From: Alteromonas stellipolaris
Lineage (GTDB): Bacteria; Pseudomonadota; Gammaproteobacteria; Enterobacterales; Alteromonadaceae
Direction of reading: 5' to 3'
Length of the DNA stretch: 64,000 nucleotides
Assembly: GCF_001562115.1 (NCBI RefSeq)
Contig: NZ_CP013926.1
Coordinates: 3,286,001 to 3,350,000 of the forward strand
The translations under genes and the position numbers were made by a program. Positions within the stretch are counted from its first letter, which is position 1, and the number at the start of each line of letters is the position of its first letter. The notes under the pieces were generated by a model. That model saw only the letters and a list, made by a program, of their open reading frames with translations, made no database searches and had not been told where the DNA came from. Below, piece after piece: positions 36,284 to 44,012 of the stretch.

Positions 36284-37177
36284 CTAATGAATACTAATTT
36301 TAAACTGTCCGTCCTGCATGAAAGTGTCAAATGCGCTATTTGGATCTGACATCATCATTATTGGAATTACAGTAAAAGGCTCATCGCTATTCCGTGAAAG
36401 CGTAACTTCATCCCCTTCAAGCAACGCTAGCATGCCTTCCAACAGCATTTTTCTCGGTGGCTCTGCCTTCTCTAAAGCACGCTCTAATTCTTCTATCGCT
36501 TCGGCGCGTAAATCATCAGCATCTTTCTCATCAGTCGCCTTTGTAGCGAACATTCTGTCGACTAAGCCATCTTCTTCCAAAGAAAGTGTAAACTCACCAA
36601 TTTCTATCGCAGCCATTAAGTGTTGTGCCATAAGTTCGGGCGCTGCTGATATTGGGGCTTTTGTGAAAAGGTCGGTAGAAAGCGAAATCCGTCCTGCGTC
36701 TTCCACATCGAAGGTCAGTTCTTTAATACGGTATTCGTTGTCATCTTCATTTACTTCAAAAGCAAAACGTTGATCTAGGGTTTTCCCTTCTTTCATCAGC
36801 ATATGAACCAAAATTTCTTGAATATCATCTGGCGTATCATCAACACCATGACCTTTATATTCAGAAAACGAGACACCAGAAAAGTGCACTTCTCCTTCAG
36901 TAGAGTCTTCCAATTCTTTTTCAAAACCTGAAAGGGCAATATTTTTAACCACAATATGCCCTTGCCTGTCATCACCAATGCGAATGTCATCGATGGACAC
37001 ATCACCAAAAATAGTCGCACTCACATCGCCGTAAGAAACCTGTGTGGTAGCAGGAAGGTCGGCAATCATTTCATCTACTGCGTCTTTAGCTTTTGATGAA
37101 GCATAAATATTGCCGACGACATAACATACGCCTAGTACTACCACAACGCCTAAGGCCAGCTTGGTATTTTTACTCAT
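36284..37177 (-). CDS. Membrane-anchored periplasmic protein, unrecognised
   Basis: The 297-residue protein has one N-terminal hydrophobic segment (about residues 8-27) and a large acidic periplasmic domain. The beginning of that domain, QVSYGDVSATIFGDVSIDDI, recalls the strand pattern of AsmA/DUF945-type envelope proteins, but I cannot assign it to a family. An EELERALEKAEPP helix and IPIMMMSD lie near the end. It stands alone between convergent GST and the muramidase block. An open frame of 151 codons on the other strand is judged a shadow. Confidence 0.6.
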   Translation of the reverse strand: MSKNTKLALGVVVVLGVCYVVGNIYASSKAKDAVDEMIADLPATTQVSYGDVSATIFGDVSIDDIRIGDDRQGHIVVKNIALSGFEKELEDSTEGEVHFSGVSFSEYKGHGVDDTPDDIQEILVHMLMKEGKTLDQRFAFEVNEDDNEYRIKELTFDVEDAGRISLSTDLFTKAPISAAPELMAQHLMAAIEIGEFTLSLEEDGLVDRMFATKATDEKDADDLRAEAIEELERALEKAEPPRKMLLEGMLALLEGDEVTLSRNSDEPFTVIPIMMMSDPNSAFDTFMQDGQFKISIH

Positions 37178-37506
37178 TTACGTATCCTTTCTTTTACTTC
37201 TATCTCAATTTTACGTTATCAAGGTACAGCCACGTTAACCTTGCTGCGTAAGCGCAACAAGCAATAGAACTGATTGCTAAAATGAATGCAATGAAGTCAT
37301 GGTAACGAATTTTAACGCAAAGGTATGCTGAAGATTTAGCACCAACATGCCATCGCTCAACACGGCAATAGTCATAAGCTTATGTTTGAAATAAGCGAAT
37401 ATAGAAAATAACGGGCGTGAGGAATAAATGAGCAAGGGGACAAGGGAGTTAAAGGAGAGTAAAGGAGAGTAAAGGAGAGTAAAGAAGAGAAAGGATAGTA
37501 AGAAAA
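37178..37506. other. Intergenic region, 329 bases, with a purine-rich tandem repeat
   Basis: I see no gene. The half next to 37178 is the leader of the anchored-protein gene. The half next to 37507 is almost all purine on the plus strand and carries the 10-base repeat at 37451-37500. Confidence 0.6.
37451..37500 (+). repeat. 10-base tandem repeat AAAGGAGAGT, three exact and two degenerate units
   Basis: Three identical units cover 37451-37480; 37481-37500 holds two degraded ones. It lies directly after the stop codon of the last gene of the muramidase block. The period equals one helical turn. Confidence 0.85.
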
Positions 37507-39207
37507 CTAAGATATACGGGTTTTAAACAAAGACTTCCGGTGTGTAATATCCAGTTCATAGCTTTCAATAAGCCTAACTTGTGTATTTATCTCTTTTATC
37601 GCATTAGCAACATTTGCCAACGACAGCAGAGCTAAAAGCCACCCCACGGGTGATGAGATTGTTCGTACTACTCGCTGCGCTATACCCAAAAGATGACCAA
37701 CAATAGTGAGTCCTGCGGCATAAAGTTTGGCTTGAAAGCCATACTGGGTTCTATCAAAACTAATTTGGTGGGGCTGAGCCATAGGATCTATGCAGCAAAA
37801 CTGATCGAAGTCATTATCATGAGCAAAGCAAGTTTTGGAAGGTGCTCCGTAATGAAAAGCACTGCCTTTTAAATACGACATGCTTGAGTAAACAATATCG
37901 AACGCTTTCACAACACTCAAATAACAATTACGGGCTTTTTTACTGATGAAGCGTGCAATATTCGCAATCACTTCCTTTGTTTTTTCAAGCACGCGTTTTA
38001 CTGCGCCAAAAAGCCAGCTTACCATTCGCTTTAATCCGTCGAAAATACCATTGGCTAGCTTGTTAAACTGCGCTCTTAACGCATTTTGCTTACTTTTACT
38101 TTGCCATAATTGGCTTACCGAAACGTTTAAACTTTCATTGTCACTATCAGTCACATCTACATTGGTGGAAAGCGCAGAGAATGCCGCCATTAAATAAGCA
38201 TTTAATGGATGTCCATTGTCGCTTTCGGTAGTGTTTTTTTTATCATTCCCTTCATTTCTTGGCCGCACAACAGGGTAGTCAGAATAAAACTGTTTAATCG
38301 CAAGTTGAGTTTTTGAGATGCTAATAAAAGTGCGCTTTTTAAACCTCCTTGTAGCTCTTCTAATAGTTTGATCTTTCCCCGGTGAAATATCATAACCAAG
38401 CAACCAAAGCTCTACTCTGGCTATCGATTTTACAGTTTTAGGGTACGCTGTAATTGCAGATTCAAAGTATGCATTGTCACTTAACTTCGCAACAATATTG
38501 TCGTATTCAAACATGGCATTGAGTAATTCTATATTTAATCCAGAACACGTGCTTTTTACTAATTTCAGTTGTTTGGAAAATGCACAAAATTGGTCAATCG
38601 CATGTTGAAAGTCGGCATTATCGCTGGGGTTGATTATGGTTTTAGTGTGAATGCGATGTAGCTCCCAATCAGAGAAAAAACCGAGGGTATATAAACGACA
38701 ATACACCGCCCGCATCACTGCTTTGTTGTGTAGTAGCCCATTTTCAAATAGCCAAGTTTGGTGTTGATTTTCTGGCTGCGATTGCGAGGATAACTGCTGT
38801 GGTGACTGCAGCCATGAGCTTCCCCATTCCTCATTAGAAGCATGTCGCCAAACATTGCCCCATAACGCAGGACTTTGCTGATTTTCAAAACTTACTAGGC
38901 ACTCCAAAGCCTGCCACGTAAGCTTTCCGGCCCAACCGTCTTGGGTAATACCAGCATCATGTTGAAACTGCTTTATTTTTTTGATCAGTATGCGGTCAAT
39001 TTGCGGGTTATGGCGATTCGTAAATTTGTGCCCTTCACCTAAGTAGCCTAGTTCAATTAAACGGGCTCTAATGGCGCGGATATAGGCAGAAGAATCAGTC
39101 TCATTGGGATTATCAGAGCCTAACGTTGCGTTAGGCAAATAATGCTTAGATACCGAAGCATCAAGCCCCCTCCCCAACTTGTCGAGTATGCCAAATTTGT
39201 CACCCAT
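37507..39207 (-). CDS. Peptidoglycan-binding-repeat protein with hydrophobic C-terminus
   Basis: This 566-residue protein is the last gene of a four-gene block. Residues about 41-107 resemble PG_binding_1: RARLIELGYLGEG, then KIKQFQHDAGITQDGWAGKLTW. Two degenerate copies may follow (RAVYCRLYTLGFF near 175; ARVELWLLGYDISPGKDQTIRRA near 265). The middle (about 315-440) is polar then basic, with an amphipathic stretch LKRMVSWLFGAVKRVLEKTKE. Near residues 500-545 hydrophobic helices occur (LTIVGHLLGIAQ, GWLLALLSLANVANAI). There is no signal peptide. I do not recognise the whole protein. It starts two bases after the preceding gene's stop. Confidence 0.75.
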   Translation of the reverse strand: MGDKFGILDKLGRGLDASVSKHYLPNATLGSDNPNETDSSAYIRAIRARLIELGYLGEGHKFTNRHNPQIDRILIKKIKQFQHDAGITQDGWAGKLTWQALECLVSFENQQSPALWGNVWRHASNEEWGSSWLQSPQQLSSQSQPENQHQTWLFENGLLHNKAVMRAVYCRLYTLGFFSDWELHRIHTKTIINPSDNADFQHAIDQFCAFSKQLKLVKSTCSGLNIELLNAMFEYDNIVAKLSDNAYFESAITAYPKTVKSIARVELWLLGYDISPGKDQTIRRATRRFKKRTFISISKTQLAIKQFYSDYPVVRPRNEGNDKKNTTESDNGHPLNAYLMAAFSALSTNVDVTDSDNESLNVSVSQLWQSKSKQNALRAQFNKLANGIFDGLKRMVSWLFGAVKRVLEKTKEVIANIARFISKKARNCYLSVVKAFDIVYSSMSYLKGSAFHYGAPSKTCFAHDNDFDQFCCIDPMAQPHQISFDRTQYGFQAKLYAAGLTIVGHLLGIAQRVVRTISSPVGWLLALLSLANVANAIKEINTQVRLIESYELDITHRKSLFKTRIS

Positions 39208-39209
39208 TA

Positions 39210-39560
39210 CTACAAATCCGCAATTTCCCCTACGATAGACCTTACGAATTCGATAGATGCTGCTCGAGATTCAGCACCCGCCAGCACCAAATCGGCATGA
39301 GCAAGGCGTTGTTCTTCGGTGATATCCTTATCGTAAAAAGCAACAATGTCGCCATCAATACTGGTTTGAGTACTTGCGAGGACCTTAACTGCCACAGTGG
39401 CATTTCCCATTGCAGACGACATGACATCATCAAACTTTAACGGCGCGGTATCCGCCGCATTCAGTGTTACTGAGCCTTGAAATGTCACCACATCAAGTTT
39501 AGACAAATCACCAATACCGTCTGCCATGGTTTGCATTGCGTCTTTGAACTTTCCCATCAT
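39210..39560 (-). CDS. Small protein of the muramidase block (116 residues), unrecognised
   Basis: The protein has no signal peptide or membrane helix. It consists of a short N-terminal helix (FKDAMQTMADGIGDL), a beta-rich middle (VVTFQGSVTLN, ATVAVKVLASTQTSIDGDIVAFYDK) and a closing helix (EEQRLAHADLVLAGAESRAASIEF). It is Asp- and Ala-rich and acidic. The second codon is also ATG, so the start may be either. It lies 17 bases after the 96-residue gene and two bases before the 566-residue gene, so it is part of the same transcript. No function is assigned. Confidence 0.7.
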   Translation of the reverse strand: MMGKFKDAMQTMADGIGDLSKLDVVTFQGSVTLNAADTAPLKFDDVMSSAMGNATVAVKVLASTQTSIDGDIVAFYDKDITEEQRLAHADLVLAGAESRAASIEFVRSIVGEIADL

Positions 39561-39577
39561 AAAATTCCTTCTATAAA

Positions 39578-39868
39578 TTAATAAAAAAGCAGCTTTATTG
39601 CCTTAACAAAGTTTGTATTGAATAGCGCTTTAAAAAAGGGCAAGGCGGTACCCTGAACTGCAGGTATAGAAGCAGGTATAACCGCACTTTCTTCTACCGT
39701 TTCAGGTGTAAATGGATAAGTAGCCAAATGCTTGAAATCGTGCTGATTGTCGACTTCCAATCTGCCCTGGTAAATTTCAACTCGAAACTCCCCCCTTTCT
39801 GCGAAACGTTGATGTGCTCGTGTGTAGGCTTCGTACCTTAAATGTAAATCGTGCTGAAGGGTTTTCAT
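39578..39868 (-). CDS. Small protein of the muramidase block (96 residues), unrecognised
   Basis: Its ATG shares one base with the stop codon of the muramidase gene (TAATG), so translation is coupled. The N-terminal half is charged (LHLRYEAYTRAHQRFAERGEF); the C-terminus is hydrophobic and aromatic (LPFFKALF, then FVKAIKLLFY) and may touch a membrane. There is no signal peptide. It might be an accessory or chaperone-like partner of the muramidase; this is inference from coupling alone. Confidence 0.7.
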   Translation of the reverse strand: MKTLQHDLHLRYEAYTRAHQRFAERGEFRVEIYQGRLEVDNQHDFKHLATYPFTPETVEESAVIPASIPAVQGTALPFFKALFNTNFVKAIKLLFY

Positions 39869-40719
39869 TACGCAACCCTCACCAGGTCGTCAACTGAATA
39901 CTTTCTACCTGAATTTCTAACTAAATTAGCTTCATCGTCTCGGCGGTGTAACAAGCCATCAAGCCCTCTGCCCTGCCACAATCGTTTCATCTTCGTAATT
40001 TGCTGCGCTATTCCAATATAATCTTTGCTCGCGACCAAAGGTTTTATGGCAGCCATTTCTCGTCTTGAGTCACCTTTCAGGCTCCCTCCACGGTTATACA
40101 CTAGCGATACCAAAGCAGCCTGCGCATCAGCATTCAAGTACTCGACACCAGGGAAAGTAGATTTTGTTTTTTGTGCATATTTAGGTAGCGATGAGTGCAC
40201 AAATACATGCTTTGCAGCATCGAAAGGCACAGTGACAGAACGTAAAGATGAAACATGAATTTTAGCGGTTTGCCCTTTCAGGCCGCATACCCGCGTAAGC
40301 TTTACCATATCAAAGGTATTAAGAAGCGACTGCCAGTCGGATTGAAATTGGCTTTTACTGGCATAACCTAAATCGTAGCCAATACCAATAGTGATCCCCG
40401 AATCACCTTTAGGCCACGTAGGGTGGGTAAGCCTTTTCTCATAGTATTGCTTCGAACTGATCTCATGCTGCACGATAAGATCTATCCCCTTCTGTGAAAG
40501 CGTGAGGCTAATTTCATTTGAATTGGCAGGTGTTGTTGTCGAAGTAACTTGGGTTAGGCGCTCGGAAATGGGAAGTAACCGCTTTTCAAGTGCCCAAAGC
40601 GTTTCACCACCAAGTACACCATCAGGTGAAACACCCAAGTGCTGTTGAATTCGTTTTAGTCGTTCTGAAGTGGTGAAGTGCATTGGGTTGTGTCCATGCA
40701 ACCTTGAAACATACTTCAT
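39868..40719 (-). CDS. Predicted muramidase (T4-lysozyme/pesticin-like) with peptidoglycan-binding domain
   Basis: This 283-residue protein heads a four-gene block. Residues 16-48 resemble a PG_binding_1 domain (LKRIQQHLGVSPDGVLGGET). From about 74 a lysozyme-like domain follows: Glu86 in VQHEIS, then WPKGDSGITIGIGYDLGY with Thr110 and Asp116. The E...T...D spacing (24 and 6) is close to that of pesticin-type muramidases, and TIGIGY is the T4-lysozyme-fold signature. Further on come ALVSLVYNRGG and GLLHRRDDEANL. There is no signal peptide, so delivery would need a holin, a secretion system or lysis. Catalytic identification is by motif only. Confidence 0.8.
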   Translation of the reverse strand: MKYVSRLHGHNPMHFTTSERLKRIQQHLGVSPDGVLGGETLWALEKRLLPISERLTQVTSTTTPANSNEISLTLSQKGIDLIVQHEISSKQYYEKRLTHPTWPKGDSGITIGIGYDLGYASKSQFQSDWQSLLNTFDMVKLTRVCGLKGQTAKIHVSSLRSVTVPFDAAKHVFVHSSLPKYAQKTKSTFPGVEYLNADAQAALVSLVYNRGGSLKGDSRREMAAIKPLVASKDYIGIAQQITKMKRLWQGRGLDGLLHRRDDEANLVRNSGRKYSVDDLVRVA

Positions 40720-40895
40720 TTCGATGGTTATTATTTAAACTATTATATTAACTTAACATTATTTGTACAAAATACAACCAATTCAGTTTCAACTTTACGT
40801 GCTACTTGAAGAGAGTGGTAAACGTACCTTTAAAGAGATTAGGCTTTGCGGTTATTAAGAAAGGAAACGATTTGAGTGTAATATTGAATAATCGG

Positions 40896-40929
40896 AAGTG
40901 ACTTCGCTAGAGTAAACAAAGTCACTTCT
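40896..40929. terminator. Hairpin after the phosphorylase gene
   Basis: GAAGTGACTT and AAGTCACTTC are perfect 10-base arms around a 14-base loop. The T run (TTTTTTT) follows on the plus strand, whereas the neighbouring genes are on the minus strand. It separates the phosphorylase stop from the muramidase block and is a plausible boundary. Confidence 0.55.
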
Positions 40930-40958
40930 GAATTTTTTTGCTCGGGCTAAAACAAAGA

Positions 40959-42440
40959 CTATGCCGTGAGTTTCGCTAAAGAGAGGGTTGATTTTAAACC
41001 GCCTTCTAGCAATGTAATAGTTGCATCAAGCGTGCTCATCTCCACTCGTAACTCGGCACGATCTTCATCTAATGTCCAAACAAGCAACAAAGTACCTGTG
41101 TCTTCAGTAACAGAGAAATCGCCGTTAAACGCATTTGTGTTGTTTCGAACATGAATTAATTCAACTAGGCCTTTTACCACTGGCTTTGTGAGCGCTTCAT
41201 CAATATCGCTTTCACTCAAATAAGGGCGATTAATATCTCGTCCCACATTTGTCTTCTCTAGCAATTTCATGTCGTTAGTCGCCCCTAACAAACCAGCATA
41301 ATATACTTGCGGTATACCTGGGCTGAAGAACTGTATCGCACGGGCTAGCAAGTATTTATAGTCGTCTTTTCCTAACGCATCATAATAAGTACAGTTAATT
41401 TGGTACAAATCTACGTTGCTAGCCGCCTCTCCCGTAGCCTTTCTGGATTCACCATCAGAGTTGACATGAATCGTTTCTACCAAGTTATCGATTTGCGAGT
41501 GAGTTAGAAGCCCTGGCTTATCGCCACTAGCGCCTACATCTACAATGCCTATTCCATCATGGGTATCAAGTACCGTGAAGCAGTTGCGTGGCGAAATAGA
41601 CAGCCAATGCGCTAATGCAGACGCGTCTTTGCTAAATAGGGTATGCAATACCAATGGCGGCAGCGCAAAGTCATAAACGCTGTCACAACGAGATGCAATA
41701 GCAATTTGGGTTTCAAAATGACTGTGAATTTCAACCAAGCTTTGAATGCCCATCTCGTGCGCACGCTTGCTTAATGCTTCGATAAACTCAAAAGTTTCTT
41801 CTAGCATGAAACAGTTAGTGCCCGCGCGTTTAATGGCATAACCTGCTGCATCTAAACGAATTAGGTCAACATTGCTTTTTGTGAAAGCTTCTAGGATTGA
41901 TTCTAGATACGCTTTACCTAAATCAGATTCAACATCAATGTCGATTTGATTAGCGGTGAACGTTGTCCAAAAAGGCACAACCTCTTTGTTATCTAACTCA
42001 TATTCAGAGAAAAATGGCGTAGGGCGAGGCCTAAATACTTTGGCAATATTTGCAGTGTTTGCCGCATCGTCTTCGCTGAACACCGACTGTTTAGTTAAAA
42101 ATAGCGGCCAGTATTGTGATTCACGACCGTGTTTAATCACATCTAAAAATGGCTCACTTTGCGCAGACATATGATTCACTATTAGGTCTGCCATAATATT
42201 CATCGACTCACCCACTTGCTTCACATCGGCCCAGCTACCTAACCGCGAATCAACCGTAGTATGATCGATAGGGTCAAATCCAGCATCTTCACCATCGAAA
42301 GGGTAATAGAAAGGCAAAATATGAACGCCGGTAAACAGACCTTTCAACTTAGTATTAAGAAGCGTGTTAAGGCCAGACATATTTCCTTCACCTAAACGGT
42401 CTGCATAGGTAATGAGTTGAACGCCATTGCGTAAAGGCAT
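40959..42440 (-). CDS. Sucrose phosphorylase-like GH13_18 enzyme
   Basis: GH13_18 phosphorylases split sucrose (or glucosylglycerol/glucosylglycerate) with phosphate, giving alpha-glucose-1-phosphate. The 493-residue protein reads close to the Bifidobacterium sucrose phosphorylase: VQLITYADRLGEGN, FDPIDHTTVDSRLGSW, nucleophile Asp197 in IRLDAAGY, acid/base Glu237 in LVEIHSHF, and Asp295 in LDTHDGIG. RPRP and SNVDLYQ, the phosphate/acceptor loops of sucrose phosphorylase, are kept with a Leu-to-Val change. The start at 42440 has GGAG seven bases upstream; the frame runs open to 42491. It is last in a TonB receptor-MFS-phosphorylase series. Sucrose is the likeliest substrate, not proven. Confidence 0.9.
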   Translation of the reverse strand: MPLRNGVQLITYADRLGEGNMSGLNTLLNTKLKGLFTGVHILPFYYPFDGEDAGFDPIDHTTVDSRLGSWADVKQVGESMNIMADLIVNHMSAQSEPFLDVIKHGRESQYWPLFLTKQSVFSEDDAANTANIAKVFRPRPTPFFSEYELDNKEVVPFWTTFTANQIDIDVESDLGKAYLESILEAFTKSNVDLIRLDAAGYAIKRAGTNCFMLEETFEFIEALSKRAHEMGIQSLVEIHSHFETQIAIASRCDSVYDFALPPLVLHTLFSKDASALAHWLSISPRNCFTVLDTHDGIGIVDVGASGDKPGLLTHSQIDNLVETIHVNSDGESRKATGEAASNVDLYQINCTYYDALGKDDYKYLLARAIQFFSPGIPQVYYAGLLGATNDMKLLEKTNVGRDINRPYLSESDIDEALTKPVVKGLVELIHVRNNTNAFNGDFSVTEDTGTLLLVWTLDEDRAELRVEMSTLDATITLLEGGLKSTLSLAKLTA

Positions 42441-42586
42441 GAGAATTCTCCAAATAACGAGGTGCTGCGCATTGAAAAAACAAAGTTGCACCGAAGATTC
42501 GCAGTACCTCTATGACAATAAGAAGTACTGCATTGATTTAAAATAATGAGTTAAACGTAAAGCTGCTCTAGCTAGGCATATTTGCT

Positions 42587-43873
42587 TTAGCTAGCTGTGG
42601 TTGAGTCAACCCCATATTCTCGTTTTTCAATCATGGCCAGTCGCTCTCGCGTTGGTTGTACAATAGCGTTGTAAAGTAAACCTAGGAACAACAAGATAGA
42701 AAACCCTGTGGCTACCACAAACCCATACTTGGCATCGCCACCATAGGCATCACTCACTACTCCCATAATGAAAGGCCCAGCGGCAGCACCCGCTGCAGTA
42801 AAGAATAAGATGACGCCCGCCACTGATCCGTGCTGTCGCTTCTCGAAGCAGCTAATGCCCTTAGAATTGAAAGTTGGATAAATGACCGACATAAATATGC
42901 CGCTTAATGGGAAAAGGAAAACGGCTAGCATTGGGCCTGCTATTAAGCCAACCAAGAAGCACAGCATTATCATGAAACTAAATAACAGTAGTACTTTGGT
43001 CCACTCGTAATGCTGCATCATCCAAATACCCACAAACCGACCTACTGCACGCAAAGCGAAGAAAACGGAAACCGCGTAAATAGCAAGAGTTTGGGTAGAT
43101 TCATTAGCGTAGCAGCTGTACATATCTGAGGCTGAATTGGCGTCACATATTAAGTAGCTTGGCATCCACACATAAATTGCGCTCTCGGCCGCAACGTACA
43201 GAAACGCACCAATAGAGAAACCTAGCGCGTAAGGGTCTTTAAGTAGCTTTAAACTATCAACTAGGCTAGTAGGCTTTTCTTTTATCGCTTTGCTTTGTGG
43301 ATATTCAACCATCAGCGCCATGCAAATTAGCACGGTACATAAACCACCGGCGATAACGTATAACCAGGTCCAGTGAACACCCTGAGTAATTAGCCAAGCA
43401 ACTAAGATTGGGCCAATGATTGCGCCAACGCCAAAGAAAGCTTCGGCGCCGTTCATAGTGCCAGTATGCTCTTTGGTTGAGCGTGAAATATCACCAATTA
43501 AAGCAAGTGCAGCAGTTTTAAATACCCCAACTGCCAAGCCTGATAAGGTTACTAAACTTAGAATAAACGCAAAGGTACTGCCTACCATGAATAGATAGCA
43601 AGAAATGGCGAATAAGGCTAAGCCCAAGATTAGCGTTTTTTTGCGACCAAATTTATCGGCTAAAAATCCAAGAAACAGCCCAGAAAAAGCGATACCGATC
43701 ATGAACAATGAGTGCATTAAACTCGCTTGCGTATTGGTAACTGCAAATTCAATTTTTACTTCTTTAATGATTTCGCCTACTGAGTCGGATGTCATCGCGA
43801 ACATCATAAACATCAAATAGGTTAACCAGCGAATTAACCCGTAGTTATGCTCGCTCTTTTGGTTAGTAGACAT
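42587..43873 (-). CDS. MFS transporter, probable sugar importer
   Basis: The 428-residue protein has about 12 hydrophobic helices and the MFS loop motif GFLADKFGRKKT between helices 2 and 3, with a long central loop (about residues 195-215). A Cys-containing periplasmic loop lies around residues 240-260 (LICDANSASDMYSCYANES). It sits between the TonB receptor and the phosphorylase on the same strand, so it most likely moves the phosphorylase substrate across the inner membrane. Substrate assignment rests on context. Confidence 0.88.
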   Translation of the reverse strand: MSTNQKSEHNYGLIRWLTYLMFMMFAMTSDSVGEIIKEVKIEFAVTNTQASLMHSLFMIGIAFSGLFLGFLADKFGRKKTLILGLALFAISCYLFMVGSTFAFILSLVTLSGLAVGVFKTAALALIGDISRSTKEHTGTMNGAEAFFGVGAIIGPILVAWLITQGVHWTWLYVIAGGLCTVLICMALMVEYPQSKAIKEKPTSLVDSLKLLKDPYALGFSIGAFLYVAAESAIYVWMPSYLICDANSASDMYSCYANESTQTLAIYAVSVFFALRAVGRFVGIWMMQHYEWTKVLLLFSFMIMLCFLVGLIAGPMLAVFLFPLSGIFMSVIYPTFNSKGISCFEKRQHGSVAGVILFFTAAGAAAGPFIMGVVSDAYGGDAKYGFVVATGFSILLFLGLLYNAIVQPTRERLAMIEKREYGVDSTTAS

Positions 43874-43968
43874 GGAGATTTACCTTAGAAACTTAAGAAA
43901 GATAAACGCGTTGCTGCGCTTAAAAATCTTATCTAGCGCTTGCGCCGAAATACCAGAACTATCACTTA

Positions 43969-43990
43969 CGGCGCTTATAAAAAAGCGCCG
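43969..43990 (-). repeat. Intercistronic hairpin between TonB receptor and MFS genes
   Basis: CGGCGCTT and AAGCGCCG are perfect 8-base arms around a 6-base AT loop. No T run follows on the minus strand. It may stabilise the receptor mRNA or partly reduce read-through into the MFS gene. Confidence 0.55.
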
Positions 43991-44012
43991 CAGCGAATAG
44001 TATTAACGACCA

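Noticed and set aside
36318..36773. Open frame of 151 codons on the plus strand, antisense to the anchored-protein gene
   Set aside because: Its protein is Ser-rich with no recognisable domain, it has no ribosome-binding site, and the opposite frame has a proper membrane anchor and good start.
37507..40719. Prophage remnant
   Set aside because: Only the muramidase recalls phage; there is no integrase, capsid, tail, holin or attachment repeat in or around the block.
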